Source: Flavobacterium caseinilyticum (GTDB lineage Bacteria; Bacteroidota; Bacteroidia; Flavobacteriales; Flavobacteriaceae). Taken from it: a DNA stretch of 64,000 bases. The stretch is from assembly GCF_004349085.1 (NCBI RefSeq), contig NZ_SMFM01000001.1, forward strand, positions 682,001 to 746,000, in the 5' to 3' direction. Both the position numbers and the translations under genes were made by a program. The number at the start of each line of letters is the position of its first letter. Positions within the stretch are counted from its first letter, which is position 1. A model generated the notes under the pieces. The model was not told the origin of the DNA. It did not search any database and saw only the letters and a list, made by a program, of their open reading frames with translations. Positions 53,203 through 61,331 of this stretch are shown here, one piece after another.

Positions 53203-54846
53203 ATGAAAAAGATAGTTGGTATTGTTTTCTTGTTCCTTTTTGGTTTTTTCTTGTTTTACAACAACTTGCCTGTAGTTAATTACGGTTTTGTTGGCTTTGC
53301 GTTTATTTTGCTGCTATTAGTAATTCTTGGAATAGTTTTTTCTCTGGGGCTCACAGTTTCGCAGCAAACCAAACAGGTCAAGATGGTTTCCAAGCCTAAC
53401 AAAATTTTATTTGTTTTGGTAGGATTACTTTTAGTGTACTGTATTCTGCTGCCTTTTGTTACCAGTCTAAAAATGTTTCGCAGCGATGCGTATCAAAAAT
53501 TAATAGGCGAGGTTAAAAACGGACAAAAAATAACCAATCATATCGCTCCAATATCAATTGATAAAATCAGAGTGGTCGATGAGGAACTAGCCCATCTTTT
53601 GGGAGAGAAAATTTTAGGTTCACAACCAGCTTTAGGAAGTCAGGTAGAATTAGGTGATTTTTGTATCCAAAAAGTAAACAACAACCTATACTGGGTTGCG
53701 CCATTATTGCATTCGGGTTTTTTAAAATGGTTTAACAACCAAGAAGGAACTGCGGGATATGTTATGGTTTCCGCAACCAATGAACGCGATGTGAAATTAG
53801 TTCAGAATGTAGCAGGGAAAGACATTAAGATTAAATACCAGGAAGGCGCCTATTTTCAAAGTGATATTCACAGACATGTTTATTTTAACGGAAATGCTAC
53901 GGTTGGTCTGGCAGATTTTAGTTTTGAAATCGATGATGCTGGAAATCCGTTTTGGATTGTTACGAAATATGGAAAAAAAATTGGTTTCTCCGGAAAAGAA
54001 GCTATCGGAGTTATTGTGGTTGATGCGCAATCTGGTGTTATAAATGAATATTCAATTGCTAAAACACCAAAGTGGGTGGACCGAATTCAGCCTTTGGATT
54101 TCATCGAAGATCAATTGAATGATTGGGGTGAATATGTACACGGATATTGGAATTTTTCTAATCAGGATAAACTTCAAATTACGGAGGGAATGACATTGGT
54201 TTACGGAAAAGATAATAAATCGTATTGGTATACGGGATTGACTTCCGTTGGGAAAGAGGAATCTGCGGTAGGTTTTGTTTTGGTGGATACCAGAACTAAA
54301 GAAACTACTTTTTATAAACAAAGTGGCGCAACGGAATATGCTGCTCAAAGTTCGGCACAAGGGAAAGTTCAGGAGAAAGGGTATAAAGCATCGTTGCCTA
54401 TTCCGTACAATATCAATAACATTCCCACTTATGTAATGACGCTCAAAGACGCCGGTGGATTAGTTAAAATGTTTGCGATGGTTGCTATCTCAGATTATAC
54501 GATTGTGGGTGTGGGTAATACAATGCGGGAAACCTTGACTTCGTTTAAAAACGTCTATAATATGGCCGATAATAAAATAAATCCAGACAGTGTTTCCAAT
54601 AAAAAATCGCTGAAATCAGTGGTGACTAGAATCCAGAATGATGTAAAAAACGGGAATAGTTTTTATTATTTCAAGGTTAAAGATTATCCTAATATTTTTG
54701 TAGGTTCTTCACAAATCTCGAATCAATTGCCAGTGACCATGGTGGGCGACAGTGTCACAATTTCTTTCGATGTAGATTTAGAAGAAGTCATAGATATATC
54801 AACTTTTGAGAATAGTAATCTCAAATTGAGTATGAAATCCAATTAA
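53203..54846 (+). CDS. Large membrane protein of unknown function
   Basis: This 547-residue protein has three hydrophobic segments in its first 90 residues (3-18, 27-48, 68-90). A long soluble, probably periplasmic, region follows with repeated beta-strand-like stretches (e.g. NLYWVAPLLHSG, FWIVTKYGKK, SYWYTGLTSVGKEESAVGFVLVDTRT). The two halves of this region look similar to each other. No catalytic motif or named family is recognised. It faces a two-component system in the opposite direction across 225 nt, suggesting shared regulation. A terminator follows. Confidence 0.75.
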   Translation: MKKIVGIVFLFLFGFFLFYNNLPVVNYGFVGFAFILLLLVILGIVFSLGLTVSQQTKQVKMVSKPNKILFVLVGLLLVYCILLPFVTSLKMFRSDAYQKLIGEVKNGQKITNHIAPISIDKIRVVDEELAHLLGEKILGSQPALGSQVELGDFCIQKVNNNLYWVAPLLHSGFLKWFNNQEGTAGYVMVSATNERDVKLVQNVAGKDIKIKYQEGAYFQSDIHRHVYFNGNATVGLADFSFEIDDAGNPFWIVTKYGKKIGFSGKEAIGVIVVDAQSGVINEYSIAKTPKWVDRIQPLDFIEDQLNDWGEYVHGYWNFSNQDKLQITEGMTLVYGKDNKSYWYTGLTSVGKEESAVGFVLVDTRTKETTFYKQSGATEYAAQSSAQGKVQEKGYKASLPIPYNINNIPTYVMTLKDAGGLVKMFAMVAISDYTIVGVGNTMRETLTSFKNVYNMADNKINPDSVSNKKSLKSVVTRIQNDVKNGNSFYYFKVKDYPNIFVGSSQISNQLPVTMVGDSVTISFDVDLEEVIDISTFENSNLKLSMKSN

Positions 54847-54850
54847 TGAC

Positions 54851-54890
54851 AAAGGGCTTAAAGAATTTTTCTTTAAGCCCTTTTTTTATT
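54851..54890. terminator. Bidirectional terminator
   Basis: AAAGGGCTTAAAGAA and TTCTTTAAGCCCTTT form a 15-bp stem with a 3-nt loop, flanked by A/T-rich runs on both sides. It serves the converging genes ending at 54846 and 54886. Confidence 0.9.
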
Positions 54891-55203
54891 TTTTTGGCAA
54901 TACTTTAAAGGAAGTAGCTTTGAATCGATTGTCCACTACTTTACCCACAACTTCCGCTTTTTTTATAACTGTACAAAAACCGTCATTAGCATGCGCATCG
55001 CCATGAGAGTCGATAGAACTGCCATCAACAAAATAAGATTTTCCGTCAATGCGGACGGCTAACTCACAACCATGACCTTCCATCCCAAACTGGCATTGGC
55101 CACAGGAGGCTTCGACAATTTGAGGTTTTGGTTCTTCTTTTTTTTCCTGAGCACTAGCAAGGGTTGCGGAGAACAAAATAGCTAAGTATAGTATCTTTTT
55201 CAT
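54886..55203 (-). CDS. Exported Cys-rich protein (DUF6370-like)
   Basis: This 105-residue protein has a signal peptide (cleavage near ASAQ, residue 18), then PQIVEASCGQCQFGMEGHGCELAVRIDGKSYFVDGS with four cysteines in all. The C-x2-C and GHGC pattern resembles small Bacteroidota proteins of DUF6370, possibly metal or redox related. Function unknown. It lies next to the DUF983 gene, 39 nt apart on the same strand. Confidence 0.7.
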   Translation of the reverse strand: MKKILYLAILFSATLASAQEKKEEPKPQIVEASCGQCQFGMEGHGCELAVRIDGKSYFVDGSSIDSHGDAHANDGFCTVIKKAEVVGKVVDNRFKATSFKVLPKK

Positions 55204-55242
55204 AATGATTTAAATTTTAGTGTAGCTAAGATACTCGTTTTT

Positions 55243-55605
55243 TTACATCGAATAATTTTTAAACATGTAAATCCACAATAATCTCGAAAGACGAATATTG
55301 ATAGAAGCCATTGCAATAATCACCACAGCAATAATTGGAATGATTCGTAAATCGAAAGTTTCGGTAAAGAAGAATTGGGCAATAACATAGGTAGCAATTG
55401 CTTGTGCTACTGTTAAACCATAGTTGACATACATTGCTCCAAAAAAGTAACCGGGTTCTTTTTCGAATTTATAGTTGCAGTGAGAGCAATATTCATTCAT
55501 TTTAGGGAATCCAAAATTGAAAAATATACTTTTTTCATTGAATACTTTGCCCTTTTCACAGTGAGGACAATCGTTATTTAGGATATGGATAATTGAATTT
55601 GACAT
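55243..55605 (-). CDS. DUF983 membrane protein with zinc-ribbon-like motif
   Basis: I use the ATG at 55603-55605 (120 residues) because MIKIITM in front is unlike the family. Two CxxC-type pairs (CPHCEKGK and YCSHCNY) are followed by EPGYFFGAMYVNYG and two transmembrane segments (about 65-85, 89-110). This is the DUF983 pattern. Function unknown; often near cytochrome or membrane genes. It is in the same direction as the Cys-rich protein gene. Confidence 0.85.
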   Translation of the reverse strand: MSNSIIHILNNDCPHCEKGKVFNEKSIFFNFGFPKMNEYCSHCNYKFEKEPGYFFGAMYVNYGLTVAQAIATYVIAQFFFTETFDLRIIPIIAVVIIAMASINIRLSRLLWIYMFKNYSM

Positions 55606-55697
55606 CGTTATTATTTTTATCAAAGGTATTTCTTATTCATGTCATGGATGTTTTCTATATTCGCTAATTATAGCACAATAAAGACATTTAGAGTAAA

Positions 55698-56561
55698 ATG
55701 AAAAAATATCCTATTTATAATATTCAGCGGTTTAACTGTACTTCAGTGAATAGTGATTTGTATATTAATACCTTTAAAAATCACTTGATTGACCATAGTT
55801 TTGTTGAGGAACCGCATCGTCATAATTCGTATGTTTTGGTCTTTTTTACCAAAGGTTCGGGAACACATGAAATTGATTTTGATGTGTTTACGATTCAGCT
55901 GGGAAGTATTTTTTTTCTGCAACCCGGACAAATGCACCATTGGAATTTATCTGATGACGTGGAAGGATTTGTAATTTTCTATTCGCAGGAAATGTATAAT
56001 CTTTATTTTGGACAAAAAACAATCGCCGACTATCCATTTTATTCCTCGGTGGACAATAAACCGGAAATGGTTTTTGATTCAACCGAATTAAAAATGATTC
56101 TGCCTTATTTTGAAAGTCTGATTGCAGAAACACAATTGAATCAGCTTTTGAAGCAAGATAAAATAATGAATTTGTTGGATATTATTCACATTGAAATTGC
56201 CCGAAAATATAGTGAAACACATTTGCACGAAGCACATTTGTATAATGTGAAAATTAAAAATTTTGAAGTGCTTTTAGAACAAAACTTTAAAACAGAAAAA
56301 GCACCTTTTTTCTACGCTTCACAACTCAATATTACTTTGAAACACTTGAACAGGATTTGCAATGAAATGTTGCAAAAAACCACAACTGAAGTGATTACAG
56401 ACAGAATTATCCTTGAAGCGAAACGCATGCTGATGGATAAAAAGTTTACTGTCAATGAAATTGCAACTCGATTAGGCTTCGATGATTATTCGTATTTTAC
56501 ACGTTTGTTCAAAAAAAATACTGGAATGACTCCGACGAACTTTCGCATTTTAAAAAAGTAA
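55698..56561 (+). CDS. AraC-family transcriptional regulator
   Basis: This 287-residue regulator has an N-terminal cupin-like sensing domain (EEPHRHNSYVLVFFTKGSGTHEID ... FFLQPGQMHHW) and a C-terminal pair of helix-turn-helix motifs (INLKHLNRICNEM-like and TVNEIATRLGFDDYSYFTRLFKKNTGMTPTNFR). The cupin binds a small ligand. It faces the DUF983 gene across a 92-nt gap and may regulate it. Its target cannot be told from sequence alone. Confidence 0.92.
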   Translation: MKKYPIYNIQRFNCTSVNSDLYINTFKNHLIDHSFVEEPHRHNSYVLVFFTKGSGTHEIDFDVFTIQLGSIFFLQPGQMHHWNLSDDVEGFVIFYSQEMYNLYFGQKTIADYPFYSSVDNKPEMVFDSTELKMILPYFESLIAETQLNQLLKQDKIMNLLDIIHIEIARKYSETHLHEAHLYNVKIKNFEVLLEQNFKTEKAPFFYASQLNITLKHLNRICNEMLQKTTTEVITDRIILEAKRMLMDKKFTVNEIATRLGFDDYSYFTRLFKKNTGMTPTNFRILKK

Positions 56562-56592
56562 TGGGGGATGAATGTCGTTTCTTTAAGACGTG

Positions 56593-56650
56593 TGTCAAGT
56601 CGATCGCAGTCGAGACTAACCGTTTAGTTTCGACTGCGCTCGACTTGACA
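56593..56650. repeat. 58-nt inverted repeat built on GTCGA / TCGAC
   Basis: Arms of about 27 nt (TGTCAAGTCGA...and its complement ...TCGACTTGACA) pair with two mismatches around a CGT centre. It lies between the converging AraC and purT genes. It has no strong T-run, so it is a repeat rather than a plain terminator. Confidence 0.8.
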
Positions 56651-56667
56651 ATATTATCGATAATAAA

Positions 56668-57828
56668 TTACGAGTGCACGGTAACTAAACTAGCTGCTTT
56701 CTTCGCTTTTTCTACCACTTCTTCAATTGGAGTTTCTAAAGTATCACTTACTAAAGCCACAGCCATTCTTCGGTACGGTCTTGAAGTTGGTTTGCCAAAG
56801 ATTCTGAAATCCGTTTTTGGTAAGGAAGCAATGTTTTCTAGTCCGGAATAGGTTGGATTTGTTGAATTTTCCGAAGCTAAAATTACAGCGCTCGCTCCCG
56901 CTTTTTCTAATGTAATTTCGAAAATAGGTAAACTCAAAATAGCTCTTAAATGCAGTTCGAATTCGTTGAAGTTTTGAGTTCCGGCTAATGTTACCATTCC
57001 GGTATCATGAGGTCGAGGCGATAATTCCGAGAAATAAACGCCATCATCAGTCAAGAAAAATTCGACTCCAAAAAGTCCTGCGCCACCCAAAGCTTCGGTT
57101 ACTTTTTCGGCCATATCTTGCGCTTCATACAAATCCTTGTCTGATATTCTGGCGGGTTGCCAGCTTTCCTGATAATCGCCACGTTCTTGACGGTGACCAA
57201 TTGGCGCACAAAAAAGTGTTGGTTTGTTATTTTGTACCACCGTTAATAATGTGATTTCCGAATTAAATTTGACGAAAGCTTCTACAATTACTTCTACCAC
57301 ATCGCCACGTGAACCTTCCACGGCATAATTCCATGCTTTTTCTATATCCGCTTCGGTTTTTATGGTTGATTGTCCTTTTCCGGACGATGACATTAAGGGT
57401 TTTACTACGCAGGGCATTCCAACGGCTTCAACACCTTTTTGCAATTCCTCGGCAGTGGTTGCGTAGCGATACTTGGCGGTTTTTAAACCTAATCCTTTGA
57501 ATGCTAAATCCCGGATTGCTTTCCTATTCATCGTGAAGTTTGCCGCTTTCGCAGAGGGAACTACGGTGATACCTTGTTTCTCGTAATCATAAAAACGTTC
57601 GGTTCTAATAGCTTCTATTTCAGGAACGATGAAGTCTGGTTTGTGTTTGGCGACGATTTTGTCTAACGCATTTCCGTCCAACATATTGATGACTTCAAAA
57701 TCATGGGCAACTTGCATTGCTGGAGCATTTTCGTAACTGTCCACCGCGATTACGATTTGTCCGATGCGTTGTGCGGCGATTGTAAATTCTTTTCCTAATT
57801 CGCCTGAGCCTAGCAGTAGTATTTTCAT
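56668..57828 (-). CDS. purT: Formate-dependent phosphoribosylglycinamide formyltransferase
   Basis: PurT makes formyl-GAR from formate, ATP and GAR in purine synthesis. The 386-residue ATP-grasp enzyme begins [22 protein letters not shown], continues [16 protein letters not shown], and has the ATP-grasp regions [13 protein letters not shown] and [31 protein letters not shown]. It stands alone; no other pur genes are visible. Confidence 0.94.
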   Translation of the reverse strand: MKILLLGSGELGKEFTIAAQRIGQIVIAVDSYENAPAMQVAHDFEVINMLDGNALDKIVAKHKPDFIVPEIEAIRTERFYDYEKQGITVVPSAKAANFTMNRKAIRDLAFKGLGLKTAKYRYATTAEELQKGVEAVGMPCVVKPLMSSSGKGQSTIKTEADIEKAWNYAVEGSRGDVVEVIVEAFVKFNSEITLLTVVQNNKPTLFCAPIGHRQERGDYQESWQPARISDKDLYEAQDMAEKVTEALGGAGLFGVEFFLTDDGVYFSELSPRPHDTGMVTLAGTQNFNEFELHLRAILSLPIFEITLEKAGASAVILASENSTNPTYSGLENIASLPKTDFRIFGKPTSRPYRRMAVALVSDTLETPIEEVVEKAKKAASLVTVHS

Positions 57829-57900
57829 TTTTTTGAAGTTTAAAGATGCTTGATTGTATGAAAGCGATTAAAATTGTAAGTAAAAATAGTGTTTTTTTTG

Positions 57901-57990
57901 CGTAAGGGAGTGCAGCGGAAATCCTTTGTATTTTTTCTTTAAAAATATAAAGATTGCAGCGGAAAGCCCGACCCTTGTGGTCACGCCCAA
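57901..57990 (-). repeat. Dispersed intergenic element, copy 3
   Basis: On the minus strand it begins GGGCGTGACCAC, then GGGTCGGGCTTTCCGCTGC, and later AAAGGATTTCCGCTGCACTC. The order and ends match the copies at 18005-18140 and 19768-19912. TTTCCGCTGCAATC and TTTCCGCTGCACTC are also direct repeats inside it. It lies upstream of purT, between purT and the aminotransferase gene. Confidence 0.75.
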
Positions 57991-57997
57991 AAACAAC

Positions 57998-58030
57998 AAA
58001 ACCCCAAGGATATCTTGAGGCTTTGATGGT
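57998..58030 (-). terminator. Terminator of the aspartate-type aminotransferase gene
   Basis: CCTCAAG and CTTGGGG pair around GATAT and are followed on the minus strand by TTTTGTTGTTTTT, 50 nt after the gene's stop. Confidence 0.65.
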
Positions 58031-58080
58031 ATTGTAAGTTGGATTTTTGACTTTCCAACTTTCGATTTTATGAGATTTGA

Positions 58081-59268
58081 CTATAGTGCCAAAGCATCTT
58101 TGATTCTTTTTAATGCTTCTTTCAAGATCTCGTCGCTGGTTGCGTATGAGAAACGGATACAGTCAGGATTTCCAAAAGCGTCACCTGTTACCGTTGCTAT
58201 GTTAGCTTCGGCCAAAAGGTACATTGAAAGATCCATTGCATTTTTGATTTCGGTTCCTTTTAATGTTTTTCCGAAGAAAGAAGAAACGTCCGGGAATACG
58301 TAAAAAGCTCCTTCGGGAACGTTGATTTTTACTCCTGGAATTTCTTTTAATAATCCTACCACTAAATCTCTACGGCTATGGAAAGCATCAACCATGTATT
58401 TTAAGACACTTGGATCAGCATCTACAGCAGTTATCGTTGCGCGTTGTGCGATAGAATTTGCTCCTGAGGTTACTTGACCTTGAATTTTTGTACACGCTTT
58501 AGCGATGAATTCTGGCGCGCCAATATATCCAATTCTCCATCCTGTCATGGCGAAAGCTTTAGCAACTCCATTTACAGTGATTGTTCTTTCTAACATTCCC
58601 GGGATCGAGGCGATGCTGCAAAAAGTCCCTGAGAAATTGATGTGTTCGTAAATTTCGTCAGCAACAACATATACATGCGGGTATTTTTCCAAGACTTTAA
58701 CAAGAGCCGTTAATTCTGCTCTATTATATACAGATCCACTTGGGTTACAAGGAGAACTGAACCACATCATTTTTGTTTTTGGCGTGATTGCCGCTTCTAA
58801 TTGTTCTGGTGTGATTTTAAAATCAGTATCTACAGATGTTGGAACTTCTACAGGAACACCACCAGATAATTTTACAATTTCGAAATAAGAAACCCAGTAA
58901 GGTGCCGGTAAAATTACCTCGTCACCATCGTTTAGCATTACTTGTGCAATATTGTATAAAGATTGTTTTGCTCCAGTTGAAACTACAATTTGAGACGGTT
59001 TGTAGTCTAAATCATTGTCTCTTTTGAATTTTCTGCAGATGGCTTCTTTTAATTCAGCATACCCTTCTACTGGAGAATAAGTACTGTAATTTTCATCAAT
59101 CGCTTTTTTCGCTGCTTCTTTGATAAAGTCAGGCGTATTAAAGTCAGGTTCGCCTAAACTTAAGCTGATAATGTCTTTTCCTTGTGCTTTTAATTCTCTG
59201 GCCAAAGCCGCCATTGCTAGTGTCTGTGATGTTGCTAGATTGTTAATTCTATCGGATAATGGATTCAT
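58081..59268 (-). CDS. Aspartate-type PLP-dependent aminotransferase
   Basis: This 395-residue class I aminotransferase has LSLGEPDFNTPDFIKEAAKKAI near the N-terminus, NPSGSVYNRAEL, the PLP-binding Lys in TVNGVAKAFAMTGWRIGYIG, and a C-terminal RFSYATSDEILKEALKRI. The exact donor (aspartate, or related) cannot be told by eye. It is preceded by a copy of the 28-nt palindrome family. Confidence 0.93.
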   Translation of the reverse strand: MNPLSDRINNLATSQTLAMAALARELKAQGKDIISLSLGEPDFNTPDFIKEAAKKAIDENYSTYSPVEGYAELKEAICRKFKRDNDLDYKPSQIVVSTGAKQSLYNIAQVMLNDGDEVILPAPYWVSYFEIVKLSGGVPVEVPTSVDTDFKITPEQLEAAITPKTKMMWFSSPCNPSGSVYNRAELTALVKVLEKYPHVYVVADEIYEHINFSGTFCSIASIPGMLERTITVNGVAKAFAMTGWRIGYIGAPEFIAKACTKIQGQVTSGANSIAQRATITAVDADPSVLKYMVDAFHSRRDLVVGLLKEIPGVKINVPEGAFYVFPDVSSFFGKTLKGTEIKNAMDLSMYLLAEANIATVTGDAFGNPDCIRFSYATSDEILKEALKRIKDALAL

Positions 59269-59298
59269 TGTAATAGGTTGTAGTTAGTTTGTTCAGTC

Positions 59299-59325
59299 GT
59301 AGAGATGCACTGCGGTACATCTCTA
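59299..59325. repeat. Second copy of the GTAGAGATGCA palindrome family
   Basis: GTAGAGATGCACTG is followed by CGGTACATCTCTA, which differs from the perfect right arm at 47955-47982 by a few bases. It lies between the aminotransferase gene and the desaturase gene. Confidence 0.85.
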
Positions 59326-59337
59326 GGGGGTATATGA

Positions 59338-60432
59338 TTATGTAAGTTCCGGTTTCATTCCTAATTCTTTCAGATGCTTGAAATGGGCAACAACGGCGCT
59401 TCGCATCGTTTTGTATTCGTAATAAGGCAAATTGCATTCCTGCGCAGTTTCTTTTACGATACTGGCAATTTTACCGTAATGTACGTGACTGATATTTGGG
59501 AAAATGTGGTGCTCAATCTGGTGATTTAATCCGCCAGTGTACCAGTTTACGATTTTGTTTTTTGGAGCAAAATTCGTAGTGGTAAACAATTGGTGTATCG
59601 CCCAAGTATTGTCCATTTCGCCTAATTCATTTGGAGATGGGTTGGTAGTTTCTTCCACAACGTGCGCCAATTGGAACACAACACTTAGTATTAAACCAGC
59701 TGTGTAATGCATCACGAAGAAACCAATAAGCACTTTCCACCACGTGATTCCAATCACGATTGGTAAAACAATCCATATAGAAACGTAGATTACTTTTGTA
59801 ATTATTAAAGTCGTCCACAATGTTTTTGGGCTTTTTGCTTCGCCATATGATAATTTTCTTTTCAAGTAGCTTCTCATCTGTCTGAAGTCAGTTGTGATAG
59901 CCCAGTTGAATGTTAATAATCCGTATAGGAAAACCGAATAATATTGTTGAAAACGGTGAAAATTATACCATTTTGCTTCTTTAGTAAAACGGATTACACG
60001 TCCGGCATCTAAATCCTCATCATGTCCGGGAATGTTCGTGTAGGTGTGATGTAAAACATTGTGTTGAACTTGCCAGTTGTATACATTTCCTGCCAAAACA
60101 TAAATAGTTCCGCCCATGAATTTGTTGACCCAAGTTTTGTTAGAATACGACCCATGATTTCCATCGTGCATCACATTCATTCCGACTCCAGCCATTCCAA
60201 TTCCCATAACGATGGTCAACAGAAGATGTGCCCAAAATGGCATACCAAGTGTCAGAATTAAAAAATAAGGCGCAAGAAAAACAGAAAACAAAATTATAGT
60301 TTTCAAATACAGTTTCCAGTTGCCTGTCTTTGGGATGTTGTTCTCTTTAAAGTAGTTGTTAACACGTGAGTTAAGTGTTCTAAAAAACTTTAAGCTGTCT
60401 TGCTTGGCAAATGTTGGTGCATTATTATTCAT
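59338..60432 (-). CDS. Membrane fatty-acid desaturase
   Basis: This 364-residue membrane di-iron desaturase has the three histidine boxes HDGNH, HNVLHHTYTN and NHQIEHHIFPN, and hydrophobic helices between them (e.g. about 47-90, 175-195 and 215-250). Membership of the acyl-lipid/acyl-CoA desaturase family is clear; regiospecificity is not. A TACCTTTG -7-like box lies upstream (60450-60457, minus strand). Confidence 0.93.
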   Translation of the reverse strand: MNNNAPTFAKQDSLKFFRTLNSRVNNYFKENNIPKTGNWKLYLKTIILFSVFLAPYFLILTLGMPFWAHLLLTIVMGIGMAGVGMNVMHDGNHGSYSNKTWVNKFMGGTIYVLAGNVYNWQVQHNVLHHTYTNIPGHDEDLDAGRVIRFTKEAKWYNFHRFQQYYSVFLYGLLTFNWAITTDFRQMRSYLKRKLSYGEAKSPKTLWTTLIITKVIYVSIWIVLPIVIGITWWKVLIGFFVMHYTAGLILSVVFQLAHVVEETTNPSPNELGEMDNTWAIHQLFTTTNFAPKNKIVNWYTGGLNHQIEHHIFPNISHVHYGKIASIVKETAQECNLPYYEYKTMRSAVVAHFKHLKELGMKPELT

Positions 60433-60538
60433 ATATTTTCAATAAAGTTCAAAGGTAATTATTATAAATTTTTCGATATACAAAATTGGGATAAATATTT
60501 TAACTGTAAAGTATTACTTTTGTTAAAAAAAATAATAG

Positions 60539-61168
60539 ATGGACGAGATTCTTAAGTATTTTCCTAATTTAACTGATATTCAGAGAGAGCAGTTCGAAAA
60601 GCTGGATTTTTTATACCATGATTGGAATGAAAAAATCAATGTTATTTCGAGAAAAGATATAGATGCTTTGTACACCAAACATATTTTGCATTCATTGGGA
60701 ATCGCCAAAATTATAAATTTTGAACCGGGTACTTATGTTCTTGATGTGGGTACCGGTGGTGGATTTCCAGGAATTCCATTAGCGATTCTTTTTCCGGAAA
60801 CACGTTTTTATTTGATTGATATTATTGCCAAAAAAATAAAAGTGGTTCAAGCTGTTGCCGAAGGTTTAGAGTTGAAGAATGTAAAAGCCGAACAAATGCG
60901 TGCCGAAAATGTGAAAGGTGATTTCGATTTTATCGTAAGTCGTGCCGTAACTAATATGCCGGATTTTGTTTCTTGGGTAAAAACCAAAATCAAAAAGAAC
61001 AACAAACACGAATTGAAAAACGGAATTCTTTATTTGAAGGGAGGAGATTTAACCGAAGAATTGAAGGATTTTCCAAAAGCTACAGAATACAATCTTGCTG
61101 ATTTCTTCGAAGATGAATTCTTTGAAACTAAGAAAGTGGTGCATTTGCCGATGAAGTTTCAATTATAG
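60539..61168 (+). CDS. rsmG: 16S rRNA (guanine-527-N7)-methyltransferase
   Basis: This 209-residue SAM-dependent methyltransferase modifies G527 of 16S rRNA. Motif I VLDVGTGGGFPGIPLAILFPE lies at about 63-83, with LIDIIAKKIKVVQAVAEGLEL and FDFIVSRAVTNMPDFVSW after it. The length is normal. It is divergent from the desaturase gene, with a TACTTTTG -7-like box at 60515-60522. Confidence 0.95.
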   Translation: MDEILKYFPNLTDIQREQFEKLDFLYHDWNEKINVISRKDIDALYTKHILHSLGIAKIINFEPGTYVLDVGTGGGFPGIPLAILFPETRFYLIDIIAKKIKVVQAVAEGLELKNVKAEQMRAENVKGDFDFIVSRAVTNMPDFVSWVKTKIKKNNKHELKNGILYLKGGDLTEELKDFPKATEYNLADFFEDEFFETKKVVHLPMKFQL

Positions 61169-61256
61169 TCTTAAGTTCATTACGAGGAACGCAGAAATCA
61201 CATTTATTGCTCTCGTTATGCGATTGTTTCGTTGCATGCAATGATATTCAAAAACA

Positions 61257-61302
61257 AAACCCACAAGATTTCAAATCAATTTGAATGTTGTGGGTTTTTA
61301 TT
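61257..61302. terminator. Bidirectional terminator
   Basis: AAACCCACAA pairs with TTGTGGGTTT, extended inward by a second stem TTCAAAT/ATTTGAA, and is followed by TTATTTT. It is between the converging rsmG and pruA genes. Confidence 0.85.
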
Positions 61303-61331
61303 TTAGTTCCCCTGTTGGGGGTTAAGGGGAT

